From Pedobacter sp. MC2016-24 (GTDB lineage Bacteria; Bacteroidota; Bacteroidia; Sphingobacteriales; Sphingobacteriaceae): 64,000 nucleotides of DNA. A program made the translations under genes and the position numbers. Of this stretch, positions 25,480 through 33,057 are shown one piece after another. Under the pieces are notes generated by a model that saw only the letters and a program-made list of their open reading frames with translations, was not told the origin of the DNA and did not search any database. The first letter of the stretch is position 1. Each line of letters starts with the position of its first letter. The DNA lies in assembly GCF_015223055.1 (NCBI RefSeq), contig NZ_JADFBX010000001.1, positions 806,001-870,000 on the forward strand, written 5' to 3'.

Positions 25480-25567
25480 GGAGAGCTGGCAGAGTGGTCG
25501 AATGCGGCAGTCTTGAAAACTGTTGACTGTCATAGGTCCGGGGGTTCGAATCCCTCGCTCTCCGCCA
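25480..25567 (+). tRNA. tRNA-Ser (UGA anticodon)
   Basis: The 88-base gene includes an encoded CCA. Acceptor arms GGAGAGC and GCTCTCC pair perfectly; the anticodon arm CAGT-CTTGAAA-ACTG shows anticodon TGA; a long variable arm (TTGACTGTCATA) follows, as expected for serine; and the T arm reads GGGGGTTCGAATCCCTC. Right after it begins the accessory region, so it may be an integration site. Confidence 0.98.
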
Positions 25568-25590
25568 AAATGGTGATCAAAGCCGTACAA

Positions 25591-25625
25591 GAAGCCTGAA
25601 ATTGTAAGATTTCAGGCTTCTTTGT
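25591..25625 (+). terminator. Terminator of tRNA-Ser
   Basis: GAAGCCTGAAAT and ATTTCAGGCTTC form a perfect 12-bp stem with a six-base loop followed by TTTGTTT, 23 bases after the tRNA. Confidence 0.92.
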
Positions 25626-25713
25626 TTCATACCAAAGCCACAATTGTCATCAATTTCGATGTAGTTGTCAAATGATAAATTAAATAAACCTTTGCCAGCT
25701 TTAATTAAGTCAA

Positions 25714-26700
25714 TTACATTAAACCATTACCTTCATCAAACAATTCATGCAACTTTCTTTGCAATATTTTTTTATCTGGCAATTGAGTTTTATATTCAGC
25801 GACCATCGTCGGAGAAAGACTTCGGCTTAACGCATATTCGACGACCTCACTATCTTTATCCTTGCATAGTAAAATGCCTATACTGGGCTTTTCATTTTGT
25901 TTTTTCACATCTCTATCGAGTGCTTCCAGATAAAAATTTAACTGACCTAAATGCTCAGGCTTAAATTTATCTGCTTTTAGCTCAAATGCAACCAGGCATT
26001 GCAATCCTCTATGGAAAAATAATAGATCAATATAAAAATCGCTACTTCCAACCATCACTTTATATTCTTCGTCTATAAAGATAAAATCCTTCCCCAACTC
26101 GAGAATAAAAATTTTCATCTGCTGAATCAACCCCCTCTGCAAATCACTTTCATTATGCGGTTCTGGCAAATGTAAAAACTCAAAAACATAACTATCCTTA
26201 AAACTACTAGCCAAATCAACATTAATTTCTCTCACCACTGGTGAGAGATTTGCTTTACCTATCATCACTCTTTCGTAAAAACTAGTGCTTATTTGCCTTT
26301 CTAATTCGCGTTTACCATATCTCTCCTGAATGCATAGTTTTAGATAGAATTCTTTTTCTTCTTCAGTTTTAGCTCGGGAAAATATGATTAGATTATTTGT
26401 CCAACTAATTTCTCTCACCAGTGGTGAGAGTTTTGGAGAGTCCTTATAAACATCATAAAACTGTCTCATTCGCCAAAGATTCTTATTTGAAAAACCTTTT
26501 AGATCTGGCTCGTTGCGCTGCAAAAATTCAGCCAGCTGATCAACAACTGACTGGCCCCAATCAGAGTTCTCAATCTTGCTACTAATATACTTTCCAATTT
26601 TCCAATAAAGATCAATTAATTCAGTATTAACAGATTTCAAGGCATTAAATCGAGACTCTTTAATGAGATCAATCACTTGGGCAAATTGTTTTTCCAACAT
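25714..26700 (-). CDS. DUF1016/YhcG-type PDDEXK nuclease domain protein
   Basis: The start at 26700 (MLEKQFAQVIDLIKESRF) is preferred over 26742, as it fits the family start; 328 residues. The N-terminal winged-helix-like part (YWKIGKYISSKI, WGQSVVDQLAEFLQ, FSNKNLWRMRQFYDVY) is followed by the C-terminal PDDEXK domain with DFYIDLLFFHRGLQCLVAFELK near 225-250 (quoted in part). Such genes are common in islands next to restriction systems. Two copies of LSP(L/V)VREI in the protein come from two 19-bp DNA palindromes. No partner gene is nearby. Confidence 0.87.
   Translation of the reverse strand: MLEKQFAQVIDLIKESRFNALKSVNTELIDLYWKIGKYISSKIENSDWGQSVVDQLAEFLQRNEPDLKGFSNKNLWRMRQFYDVYKDSPKLSPLVREISWTNNLIIFSRAKTEEEKEFYLKLCIQERYGKRELERQISTSFYERVMIGKANLSPVVREINVDLASSFKDSYVFEFLHLPEPHNESDLQRGLIQQMKIFILELGKDFIFIDEEYKVMVGSSDFYIDLLFFHRGLQCLVAFELKADKFKPEHLGQLNFYLEALDRDVKKQNEKPSIGILLCKDKDSEVVEYALSRSLSPTMVAEYKTQLPDKKILQRKLHELFDEGNGLM
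26229..26247. repeat. 19-bp palindrome inside the DUF1016 gene, copy A
   Basis: CTCTCACCACTGGTGAGAG has perfect 9-bp arms around one central base. It is in frame and encodes part of LSPVVREI. The same sequence with the opposite central base is copy B at 26412. Confidence 0.95.
26412..26430. repeat. 19-bp palindrome inside the DUF1016 gene, copy B
   Basis: CTCTCACCAGTGGTGAGAG is the exact reverse complement of copy A and lies 183 bases away. It encodes part of LSPLVREI in the same reading frame. The shared upstream bases TAATTT extend the match. Confidence 0.95.
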
Positions 26701-26781
26701 ATTAAGTTTATTAGCAACAAATGGTGTTGACCAAAAATACATATAATGCAGCTAAAATCCTGAATATCACCTTGAGCATAA

Positions 26782-27356
26782 CTAAATATCATACAAAAGA
26801 TACGACGGAATATATTCGAGCCTAAAATGATCCATGATGTACTCCCACTGAGTGCTTTTCAGATAATAATGTTCACTGCCTATTCCCTTAATTTTTTCTT
26901 CCCATAACTTTCGGGGCGAAGATCCGTTTGTCAGGTACACAAATACAACGTTCTTATCGTGAAACTCTCCCTTTGTATTTCTGAATTCCTTCTTTGCATC
27001 CAGGCAAGGACTACACCATGTTGCCCAAAGGTCAATAAAAACAACCTTTCCTTTATATTTGGACACAATTGTATCCATAACTTTATTGTTAGCAACCAGC
27101 GAAATGTCGTTAACAACAGTGGGCGATTTGAATTTGTCCAGTTCAGTAACCTGCTGGTTTTTTCGGAATAATATTTTGGCAATTTCTCCGTTTTTCCAAT
27201 ACTTTTTTATATTCTCTTTTTGCTTTTCGCTTAGCGAGCTTACTTCTCATTGAGCTGTCTGCCATAGGCATTGGCTGCTAAAATATCATAAAACTGGCCA
27301 CTATTGAACCCTACCAGTTCTGATAATATTACGCTAAACGGTAACCGTTCAGAATA
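26782..27356 (-). pseudogene. Broken thioredoxin/TlpA-like protein gene, copy 1
   Basis: The minus-strand frame reads a thioredoxin-like C-terminal part (KVVFIDLWATWCSPCLDAKK with its CxxC site, then FVYLTNGSSPRKLWEEKIKG). It can be followed upstream in the same frame to about 27240, where a missing base relative to copy 2 shifts the frame and gives a stop. There is no plausible start codon for the full protein, and the end is abrupt (SYLLYDI). It is probably a remnant of a larger secreted thiol-disulfide oxidoreductase. It sits directly after the macrodomain gene and belongs to a duplicated segment. Confidence 0.75.
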
Positions 27357-27867
27357 TTAAAAGTCGTAAACCGTTACCAGTATGTTTTTTTCTATCAAAG
27401 TAGATTGGATTAATGGTTCTATTTTGTCCCAGGTTCCACCTGCTAATCCACAACCAATTCTCGGCATATGAACTGTAGCATTATTCTCTAATGCAAATTG
27501 CCCTACTTTATCCAGCCCTGATAAAATTGCTTCATAGCGAATTGGTGCATTCCCTTGCTCGTCTTTATAGATCTTATGCTGTCCGATTAAGTTAGCAACC
27601 CAAAGCTCATCTTCAACCTGTACAAATTGGACTTGACCGAGAACGAAGTTGTCTTTTGTCTTAAACCAATGTCTATAGCTACGTTCTGGTTCTTTCCAAC
27701 GTTTTGAAATTGCCATCACAAAGCCTTTTCCCCAGGCACCAATATCATTGCAGACATGTACTATTATTTTATTCCCTTTGTTTTCAGGGGTTGTTGCATC
27801 ACCTTTTTTGTAATCTATATTCATCAGTTGATAATTTCGTTATTCAAAATTGAACATTTGCCTGTAT
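26886..27867. repeat. Duplicated segment, copy 1 (thioredoxin remnant plus macrodomain gene)
   Basis: About 982 bases match copy 2 at 29964-30777 with only about a dozen differences, apart from a 168-base block absent from copy 2. The segment holds the end of a thioredoxin-like gene, the full macrodomain gene and 43 bases of its upstream region. Homology stops abruptly at both sides. Confidence 0.92.
27357..27824 (-). CDS. Macrodomain protein (ADP-ribose binding), copy 1
   Basis: The 155-residue product is a single macrodomain of the Poa1/TARG1-like kind. The nucleotide-binding strand and loop read IIVHVCNDIGAWGKGFVMAI, and a second loop PRIGCGLAGGTWDKIEP lies near residue 120. Such proteins bind or hydrolyse ADP-ribose derivatives and sometimes act as antidotes to ADP-ribosylating toxins. 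No DarT-like toxin is adjacent. It differs from copy 2 at three residues (Tyr5/Cys5, Val/Leu in the FVQVED region, Ala/Glu in CGLAGG). Confidence 0.85.
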   Translation of the reverse strand: MNIDYKKGDATTPENKGNKIIVHVCNDIGAWGKGFVMAISKRWKEPERSYRHWFKTKDNFVLGQVQFVQVEDELWVANLIGQHKIYKDEQGNAPIRYEAILSGLDKVGQFALENNATVHMPRIGCGLAGGTWDKIEPLIQSTLIEKNILVTVYDF

Positions 27868-27919
27868 AAGAAAGAATTAACCGGTTATTTTTGAAAAGCC
27901 TGATATCTAACCATAAAGA
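27868..27919 (+). pseudogene. Fused scrap of a vapBC pair
   Basis: Bases 27868-27891 are identical to the 3' end of the vapB-like gene (31641-31664), and bases 27894-27919 are identical to an internal part of the vapC-like gene (31931-31956). About 266 bases between them are missing. This is a deletion relic of a second toxin-antitoxin copy at the edge of the duplicated segment. Confidence 0.85.
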
Positions 27920-27964
27920 ATTAAGTTCATTGATTTCAATATTTTGTCTGATCGCAGCTCAGCA

Positions 27965-28570
27965 TTATTTAAATTTATTTGCTAAATCTAAATAGTGCTG
28001 TCTACCATATACATTGTTTGATTTTTCAGATTTTTTGTTGAAGTAACGGACTACTTCTTCTTTATTTTCCTCGGGTATCTGATTACCATACAAAGCCATA
28101 ATGGCCTCGAAAGAACTTTCTGCTACTTTTTTAGGAGACAATTCCTTCACATTCATAAAATACTGCCATTTTTTGCTATAATTTTTAAAGTGTTTCAGTC
28201 TTGGAAGAAATATCGCCACATAAGGCCCCACATTTTTTTTGTAAGCATTTTCGACCATAAAATCATACATATCTTGGGATTCCGGCAAGTTGTATCTTTG
28301 AATCATATTTCCTATTGCAGAAATAAGAAGGATAGCCATTTTGGCATGATCAGCATTGCTTTTATAAATGTCTAAAAGTATTTCAGAAAACTTTACATCA
28401 TTAAAAAGATCGTTATAATAAATCGATACTTCTAGTCTTGGGGTCTTTTCAAATTCCTTTACACTTTGAAAAAGATCCTCAATACTAAGTTTTCTCCACT
28501 GAGATATTTGTTTTTTTAACACCTCAATGTGATCAATATTCTTTTGTATCTTATAAGGTATGTTCCTCAT
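27965..28570 (-). CDS. Hypothetical helical protein (201 residues)
   Basis: A soluble, charged, helix-rich protein with no signal peptide, membrane segment or recognised catalytic motif. Segments such as LEVSIYYNDLFNDVKFSEIL and MYDFMVENAYKKNVGPYVAI suggest an all-alpha repeat fold. It lies upstream of the macrodomain gene on the same strand but is separated by the toxin-antitoxin scrap. An immunity or accessory role is possible, but nothing in the sequence proves it. Composition is AT-richer than the core genes. Confidence 0.55.
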   Translation of the reverse strand: MRNIPYKIQKNIDHIEVLKKQISQWRKLSIEDLFQSVKEFEKTPRLEVSIYYNDLFNDVKFSEILLDIYKSNADHAKMAILLISAIGNMIQRYNLPESQDMYDFMVENAYKKNVGPYVAIFLPRLKHFKNYSKKWQYFMNVKELSPKKVAESSFEAIMALYGNQIPEENKEEVVRYFNKKSEKSNNVYGRQHYLDLANKFK

Positions 28571-28627
28571 TTATATAATTCTTCTTTATTCTATATTCAA
28601 CTTAAAGAAAATCTAGTCTCTAAGCTC

Positions 28628-28822
28628 TTATCTTTTTTTTATGGTGAGCAAGCATGTACCTACAATTATCATTGGCAGCCAGAAAACAAAGGAATATTCT
28701 CCAATTTTACTCACAACAGGGTTTAATGGAGGGCCCTGATAGGCAAACATCGATACCCCATATAAAAGCATTCCAATACCTAAAATGATTATTACTATTC
28801 CAAAAATTTGACGTTTAGACAT
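28628..28822 (-). CDS. Small two-helix membrane protein
   Basis: The 64-residue ORF encodes two hydrophobic helices (FGIVIIILGIGMLLYGVSMF and YSFVFWLPMIIVGTCLLTI) joined by a short polar loop and ending KKR, with positive charges at both cytoplasmic ends. This is the pattern of a small inner-membrane protein. No family recognised. It stands alone upstream of the 201-residue gene in the island. Confidence 0.55.
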   Translation of the reverse strand: MSKRQIFGIVIIILGIGMLLYGVSMFAYQGPPLNPVVSKIGEYSFVFWLPMIIVGTCLLTIKKR

Positions 28823-29396
28823 TTGTTTTCTTATTTTTTCAGATATAAAACCACATTGAGCGTCTATATATCTGACGTTAATTTGAATAAAGCTATGATT
28901 TTTTGTCTTTAACTTTTAAATCAGAAAATTTGTCCAAACTTCTTAATAAAATCTTCGTCTTTTAAATACTTCACAAAACAAATAGACACCCATAAAACAA
29001 ATATATTAATAGCAAATTTGCTGTTAATATAAATACTAAAGTCAAAAGGCTTAAAGATATCCATTAAAACAATCAATTATTATGTCATTAATCCATTCAT
29101 TATAGAAGAAATCTTTATATCATACCTCTGAATATGCTGATCTGGAAGAAATCAGAACCATGATGTCTTTTCATACCCAGATGATTGACTTCTATAATGC
29201 CTCCTTTATTTGCGCGGAAAAATGAAATACCTGAGGCGAAGGATTTTGCATCAGGAAGTTTAATGTGTACTAACATTTGAGCTTCTATCAAAATTTGTAC
29301 ATTAGCTGAAAGGTAGTGCTACTATTTCCCACCTTTCGGCAACACCCAAAACGTTGGCAGTAATTTTCTGACCGACCGTACTTAAAACATAAATCA
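28823..29396. other. Gene-poor stretch of the island
   Basis: No confident gene. A 47-codon minus-strand ORF (28921-29064, MDIFKPFDFSIYINSKFAIN) with one hydrophobic helix is possible but unsupported. Around 29130-29225 the plus strand reads a short coding-like piece (SEYADLEEIRTMMSFHTQMI) with no start, probably debris of a decayed gene. Confidence 0.4.
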
Positions 29397-29916
29397 ATGA
29401 AAAGAATATTTACGCTTATACTATTCACAACATTTTTTACAAATGCTTTTTCACAAAAAAAGCCAAAACCAGAATTAAGAACTGTTGGAACTTCCGATAT
29501 AGCTAAGAACGATAAATGGAAAGAAGATTTTAAAATTAAAAAGGAAAAATTCAATGTTTATTTAGGTTATCAAGCCATAAACTCAGATTTAAGACAAATC
29601 AATGGCGATACATTAGAAGTATATAAAATCACATTTGATAAGCGAAAGTCGAGCGAAATGGAAATCACAAAATACGCAACGAGAAATGGCAAAATTATTC
29701 ATAAAGGTTTTTTATAAGGTAGAAAACGATACTTTAACGGTTATAACTGACCACTATGATTATATTGGCGCATTTCGTATGACTGACAGATATGTTACCG
29801 ATAAATATGGCTTAAAAAAAATAAGCGGCAAGATGAAAGGAATTGATACGGAGAATTTATCGGACAAATACCAGAAACCCGCAGAAATGAAAGCCCCACC
29901 ACCAGCAAAGAATTAA
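29397..29916 (+). pseudogene. Frameshifted secreted protein gene
   Basis: The first part (29397-29717) has a signal peptide (MKRIFTLILFTTFFTNAFSQ) and reads into GKIIHKGFL and a stop. The second part continues one frame over with YKVENDTLTVITDHYDYIGA. Removing one T from the six-T run at 29708-29713 restores a single protein of about 172 residues, ending in a proline-rich tail (EMKAPPPAKN). The lesion may be a real mutation or a homopolymer sequencing error. Family not recognised. It lies between the two copies of the macrodomain duplication. Confidence 0.7.
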
Positions 29917-29963
29917 AAGAAAATATAAAACCATCGCCAGCAATGATTTTGCGCCAGTGGCAT

Positions 29964-30267
29964 CCTTAATTTTTTCTTCCCATAACTTTCGGGGCGAAGA
30001 TCCGTTTGTCAGGTACACAAATACAACAGTGGGCGATTTGAATTTGTCCAGTTCAGTAACCTGCTGGTTTTTTCGGAATAGTATTTTGGCAATTTCTCCG
30101 TTTTTCCAATACTTTTTTATATTCTCTTTTTGCTTTTCGCTTAGCGATCTTAATTCTTCATTGAGCTGTCTGCCATAGGCATTGGCTGCTAAAATATCAT
30201 AAAACTGGCCACTATTGAACCATACCAGGTCTGATAATATTACGCTAAACGGTAACCGTTCAGAATA
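29964..30267 (-). pseudogene. Broken thioredoxin-like protein gene, copy 2
   Basis: Reading from the macrodomain stop, the frame encodes FSVILSDLVWFNSGQFYDIL, then LNEELRSLSEKQKENIKKYW and continues into FVYLTNGSSPRKLWEEKIK. Compared with copy 1 a 168-base block is missing, precisely between two ACAAC repeats. The loss is in frame but removes the WCSPC redox site, so the product could not act as a thioredoxin. Confidence 0.75.
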
Positions 30268-30735
30268 TTAAAAGTCGTAAACCGTTACCAGTATGTTTTT
30301 TTCTATCAAAGTAGATTGGATTAATGGTTCTATTTTGTCCCAGGTTCCACCTTCTAATCCACAACCAATTCTCGGCATATGAACTGTAGCATTATTCTCT
30401 AATGCAAATTGCCCTACTTTATCCAGCCCTGATAAAATTGCTTCATAGCGAATTGGTGCATTCCCTTGCTCGTCTTTATAGATCTTATGCTGTCCGATTA
30501 AGTTAGCAACCCAAAGCTCATCTTCAAGCTGTACAAATTGGACTTGACCGAGAACGAAGTTGTCTTTTGTCTTAAACCAATGTCTATAGCTACGTTCTGG
30601 TTCTTTCCAACGTTTTGAAATTGCCATCACAAAGCCTTTTCCCCAGGCACCAATATCATTGCAGACATGTACTATTATTTTATTCCCTTTGTTTTCAGGG
30701 GTTGTTGCATCACCTTTTTTGCAATCTATATTCAT
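30268..30735 (-). CDS. Macrodomain protein (ADP-ribose binding), copy 2
   Basis: This 155-residue macrodomain is nearly identical to the protein encoded at 27357-27824, with Cys5, a Leu in FVQLED and Glu in CGLEGGTWDK. The third change lies in the phosphate-binding loop PRIGCGL-GG and might alter ligand binding. The reading frame is intact, so both copies may be functional. It also trails into a ruined thioredoxin gene, and its upstream homology to copy 1 ends 43 bases before the start. Confidence 0.85.
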   Translation of the reverse strand: MNIDCKKGDATTPENKGNKIIVHVCNDIGAWGKGFVMAISKRWKEPERSYRHWFKTKDNFVLGQVQFVQLEDELWVANLIGQHKIYKDEQGNAPIRYEAILSGLDKVGQFALENNATVHMPRIGCGLEGGTWDKIEPLIQSTLIEKNILVTVYDF

Positions 30736-30777
30736 CAGTTGATAATTTCGTTATTCAAAATTGAACATTTGCCTGTA

Positions 30778-30904
30778 CAGCATGGAAACTTCTAGTGTTG
30801 GCTACTTCAGCATCTACAGCATCTATTCCGCAATTTGTATATTTACCTATAAGATTTCCTGATTTAGTTCTTTTAAAGTAAAATGTGCCTATGATATCTC
30901 CCAT
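30778..30904 (-). pseudogene. N-terminal fragment of an unidentified protein cut by the duplication
   Basis: From ATG at 30904 the frame reads MGDIIGTFYFKRTKSGNLIG and about 20 more residues, then runs into the duplicated segment and loses sense. The IIGTFYFKRTKSGNL start resembles small Bacteroidota proteins I have seen, without known function. The fragment marks the right junction of copy 2. Confidence 0.5.
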
Positions 30905-31406
30905 GATGTGTTTTAGACGTAAGCTTAAAAATAGAAAAAATGATATATCTAAAAGGTAATACACGTGCAAAAACTAGATTATACAAATTGGTCATTAGCA
31001 CTGCTCATGATGAAATAACTCAGACATTCCACATTTATGGCATAAATGAAGCTAACAATCAGCTTGTAACCAGCCCAGTTATGATTTGAATTATCGTCAA
31101 CAGACCGGTTCGAAATCCGGGAGGATTACAGGAAGACTTGCGATTTTAGCTAAAAAAGAACTAGGTTAAATAGCTAATGGATTGGGCCTACGCGCCTGCC
31201 AGTTAACTAAAATATAACTCAATCTCTTCTTCGGACAACAATCTGAATAAAATTTACCTAGTAGCGTATTCCATAGATTCCTTAAATATTGCTAAGACAA
31301 ATTCGAGCGTCTAAACCTAGAAACTTGTCGTACATCCTACCTAATCGCCTTGAGATGAATCACCGCACCCTTAAATCAAAAAACCTTATTTTTTATTTTA
31401 AAGCCA
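30905..31406. other. Gene-poor stretch before the toxin-antitoxin pair
   Basis: About 500 bases without a credible gene. There are short coding-like traces (for instance TGRLAILAKKELG on the plus strand near 31127) that look like remains of decayed genes. No repeat or RNA gene was recognised. Confidence 0.4.
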
Positions 31407-31435
31407 ATACGTATATTTGTTTTAAATACACGTAT
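31407..31435 (+). promoter_or_regulatory. Operator and promoter of the vapBC-like pair
   Basis: ATACGTATA (31407-31415) and TACACGTAT (31427-31435) form an inverted repeat with one mismatch. It flanks a TATATTTG -7 element (31412-31419) and ends one base before the antitoxin start. This fits autoregulation by a ribbon-helix-helix antitoxin. Confidence 0.65.
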
Positions 31436-31436
31436 C

Positions 31437-31682
31437 ATGACAACGAAATTAACATTAACTGTAGAGCAGGACGTTATAAAAAAAGCGAAGTCCTATGCAA
31501 AGCAAACTGGCAGAAGCTTGTCGGAGTTGATTGAAAAGTATTTGGAGACCCTAACAGATGAACACCTGGAAACAAAACAGATTTCTCCCAAGCTTAAGAA
31601 ACTAGTAGGATCGATTAAACTGCCGTCAGATTTCGATGAAAAGAAAGAATTAACCGGTTATTTTGAAAACAAGCATTTATGA
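31437..31682 (+). CDS. VapB-like antitoxin (ribbon-helix-helix, DUF6364-like)
   Basis: The 81-residue protein begins with a ribbon-helix-helix motif (LTLTVEQDVIKKAKSYAKQT, then GRSLSELIEKYL), which would bind the operator just upstream. It continues into a flexible charged C-terminal part that would wrap the toxin. The stop overlaps the toxin start in ATGA (31679-31682). A second ORF covering the start in another frame (from 31289) is not protein-like. Confidence 0.87.
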   Translation: MTTKLTLTVEQDVIKKAKSYAKQTGRSLSELIEKYLETLTDEHLETKQISPKLKKLVGSIKLPSDFDEKKELTGYFENKHL

Positions 31683-32092
31683 AGAATGTGTTTGTTGATA
31701 CAAATATCCTGATCGACCTCTTAGCCGACAGAGCTCCGTTCAGTAAGTTTGCCGTGGAAATCTTTGATTTAGCAGAACGAAAGCAGGTACAGCTCTTTAC
31801 CTCCTCCCATTCATTTGCGACAACACATTATTTACTAAAAAAATATATAGAAGAAAAAGAGTTAAGGGAGATACTTTATTCCCTTCTGGACTTTATGGAG
31901 CTGATCTCGATTGACATTTCTATTATTAAAAAAAGCCTGATATCTAACCATAAAGATTTTGAAGATGCTATTCAGATATATGCTGCACATTCAGTGTCCA
32001 ATATAGATTTCATTGTGACCAGGAATCTTAAGGATTTTAAAGATGCTGGAATAACTGTTTTACCACCTGATGAATTGATCCGGTTTTTGTAG
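31679..32092 (+). CDS. VapC-like PIN-domain toxin
   Basis: The 137-residue PIN-domain protein has the first acidic site in VFVDTNILIDLLADRAPF at the N-terminus, the second in HKDFEDAIQIYAA near residue 95 and the last in FIVTRNLKDFKDAGI near 115. PIN toxins are magnesium-dependent ribonucleases that cut tRNA or rRNA. All acidic positions appear intact, so the toxin should be active. It overlaps the antitoxin gene by four bases. Pieces of the same pair occur at 27868 and 32124. Confidence 0.88.
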   Translation: MKNVFVDTNILIDLLADRAPFSKFAVEIFDLAERKQVQLFTSSHSFATTHYLLKKYIEEKELREILYSLLDFMELISIDISIIKKSLISNHKDFEDAIQIYAAHSVSNIDFIVTRNLKDFKDAGITVLPPDELIRFL

Positions 32093-32123
32093 GTAACAAG
32101 AACTGTACAATAAAAATTACCCC

Positions 32124-32170
32124 ATTCAGATATGTGCTGCAAATTCAGTCTCCAATATAGATTTCACTGT
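32124..32170 (+). pseudogene. Scrap of a second vapC copy
   Basis: Forty-three of 47 bases match the vapC-like gene at 31970-32016. It lies 31 bases after the intact toxin gene and reaches into the end of the convergent hypothetical gene. This is a diverged relic of another copy. Confidence 0.75.
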
Positions 32171-32760
32171 TCTCCAGCTACGTCAGCCAATAACTGCTTT
32201 GACAGACTGTAAACAACTGCAGAATTCCAGTCCTTTAAATAGCTATATGCTTTATAAAGCTTTGGATTACTCTTGGAGAATAACGCGTAGTAGCCCTTAT
32301 ATTCCTTAAACCCTAAATCACCGTAGCGTATATCAGTTCCATTTAGAATCACCCCTTCTGTATTGAAAGTTGTTCCCAGAATTTCTACAAATGAATTTCC
32401 ATTAAATGATTCTATATGCCTGTTGATGATGTCTTCCTGATGTGTATTGAATAAGGCGTTGAGAATACTGACATATTTTTCATGCAATTGCTTGCCTCTG
32501 ATTCCATATAAAGAAGTAAATCTAATTTTCATTACGCTGCCATCAAGCCCCTTAATGTCTACGCAATATGTCAAACCAATAGTAAAGACATATCCTTGAA
32601 TGGGTTCTATACCAAATCTAAGGGCCTCAATTTCATCTTTATTAAACGTAGTATTCGGAACAGCTTTCCAGTTTGAATCCTCATAAGTGACGATATCAGA
32701 ACTGATGATCAATTTCCGAACCCGATCTAAAACGTTAGGCTTAATTTCTACTTCCAGCAT
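32164..32760 (-). CDS. Hypothetical protein (198 residues)
   Basis: A soluble protein, mixed alpha/beta by appearance, without signal peptide or recognised motif. Notable stretches are IEPIQGYVFTIGLTYCVDIK and FVEILGTTFNTEGVILNGTD. It is convergent with the toxin gene, and its C-terminal codons overlap the vapC scrap. No function proposed. It is the last gene of the island before the carbohydrate region. Confidence 0.55.
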   Translation of the reverse strand: MLEVEIKPNVLDRVRKLIISSDIVTYEDSNWKAVPNTTFNKDEIEALRFGIEPIQGYVFTIGLTYCVDIKGLDGSVMKIRFTSLYGIRGKQLHEKYVSILNALFNTHQEDIINRHIESFNGNSFVEILGTTFNTEGVILNGTDIRYGDLGFKEYKGYYALFSKSNPKLYKAYSYLKDWNSAVVYSLSKQLLADVAGEQ

Positions 32761-33057
32761 TTTATAAAGATCAATACTTTCCTATTTAAACCTTGATAAA
32801 TATCTTATTCAGTATTCAAAAATAGTTTTTTTTAATAAATCCGCATAATTCACAATCTAGCTATCATACCCACATTAGATTGACAAGATGTTTGAACCAT
32901 TGGCCAATTTCATCAATTAAATCTTCAAATCTTCTTAGTTAATTACACTTACCAAATATGACTGACAATTCTTGTTTTAGCCGGGCCGTGGTAGTGGTTT
33001 GTCAATTTGTTTTTCAAAAAAAATACAATAACAATCATAACCTAAAACTTCAAAACA
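32761..33057. other. AT-rich intergenic region upstream of the lyase
   Basis: No gene seen. The region is AT-rich and probably holds the promoter of the lyase gene, but no clear TAnnTTTG element at proper spacing could be picked out. It likely contains the right border of the accessory island. Confidence 0.4.

Larger units (their letters stand above)
29964..30777. repeat. Duplicated segment, copy 2
   Basis: About 814 bases match copy 1 (26886-27867). The only large difference is the 168-base internal deletion. Both copies have the same orientation, about 3 kb apart. Confidence 0.92.

Noticed and set aside
25300..25590. Minus-strand ORF covering the tRNA-Ser gene, with a GERGIRTPG stretch
   Set aside because: This is the well-known false protein made by translating the antisense of a tRNA-Ser; the tRNA itself is unambiguous.
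28921..29064. 47-codon minus-strand ORF with one hydrophobic helix
   Set aside because: It is short, AT-rich and without context support, so not called as a gene.
29635..29916. Separate 93-residue gene
   Set aside because: Its first residues are out of frame; the meaningful part continues the upstream signal-peptide protein after a one-base shift.
31100..31130. CCGGTTCGAAATCCGG resembles a tRNA T arm and could have been an attachment site
   Set aside because: There is no tRNA body around it, its loop is one base too long, and it does not repeat the end of tRNA-Ser.
31289..31534. 81-residue ORF overlapping the antitoxin start
   Set aside because: It is in a different frame from the ribbon-helix-helix protein and has no protein-like pattern.
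26782..32092. Possible multi-gene phage defence system from nuclease, macrodomain and PIN toxin genes
   Set aside because: The genes are not in one operon, are broken up by duplications and relics, and do not match a known defence arrangement such as DarTG.
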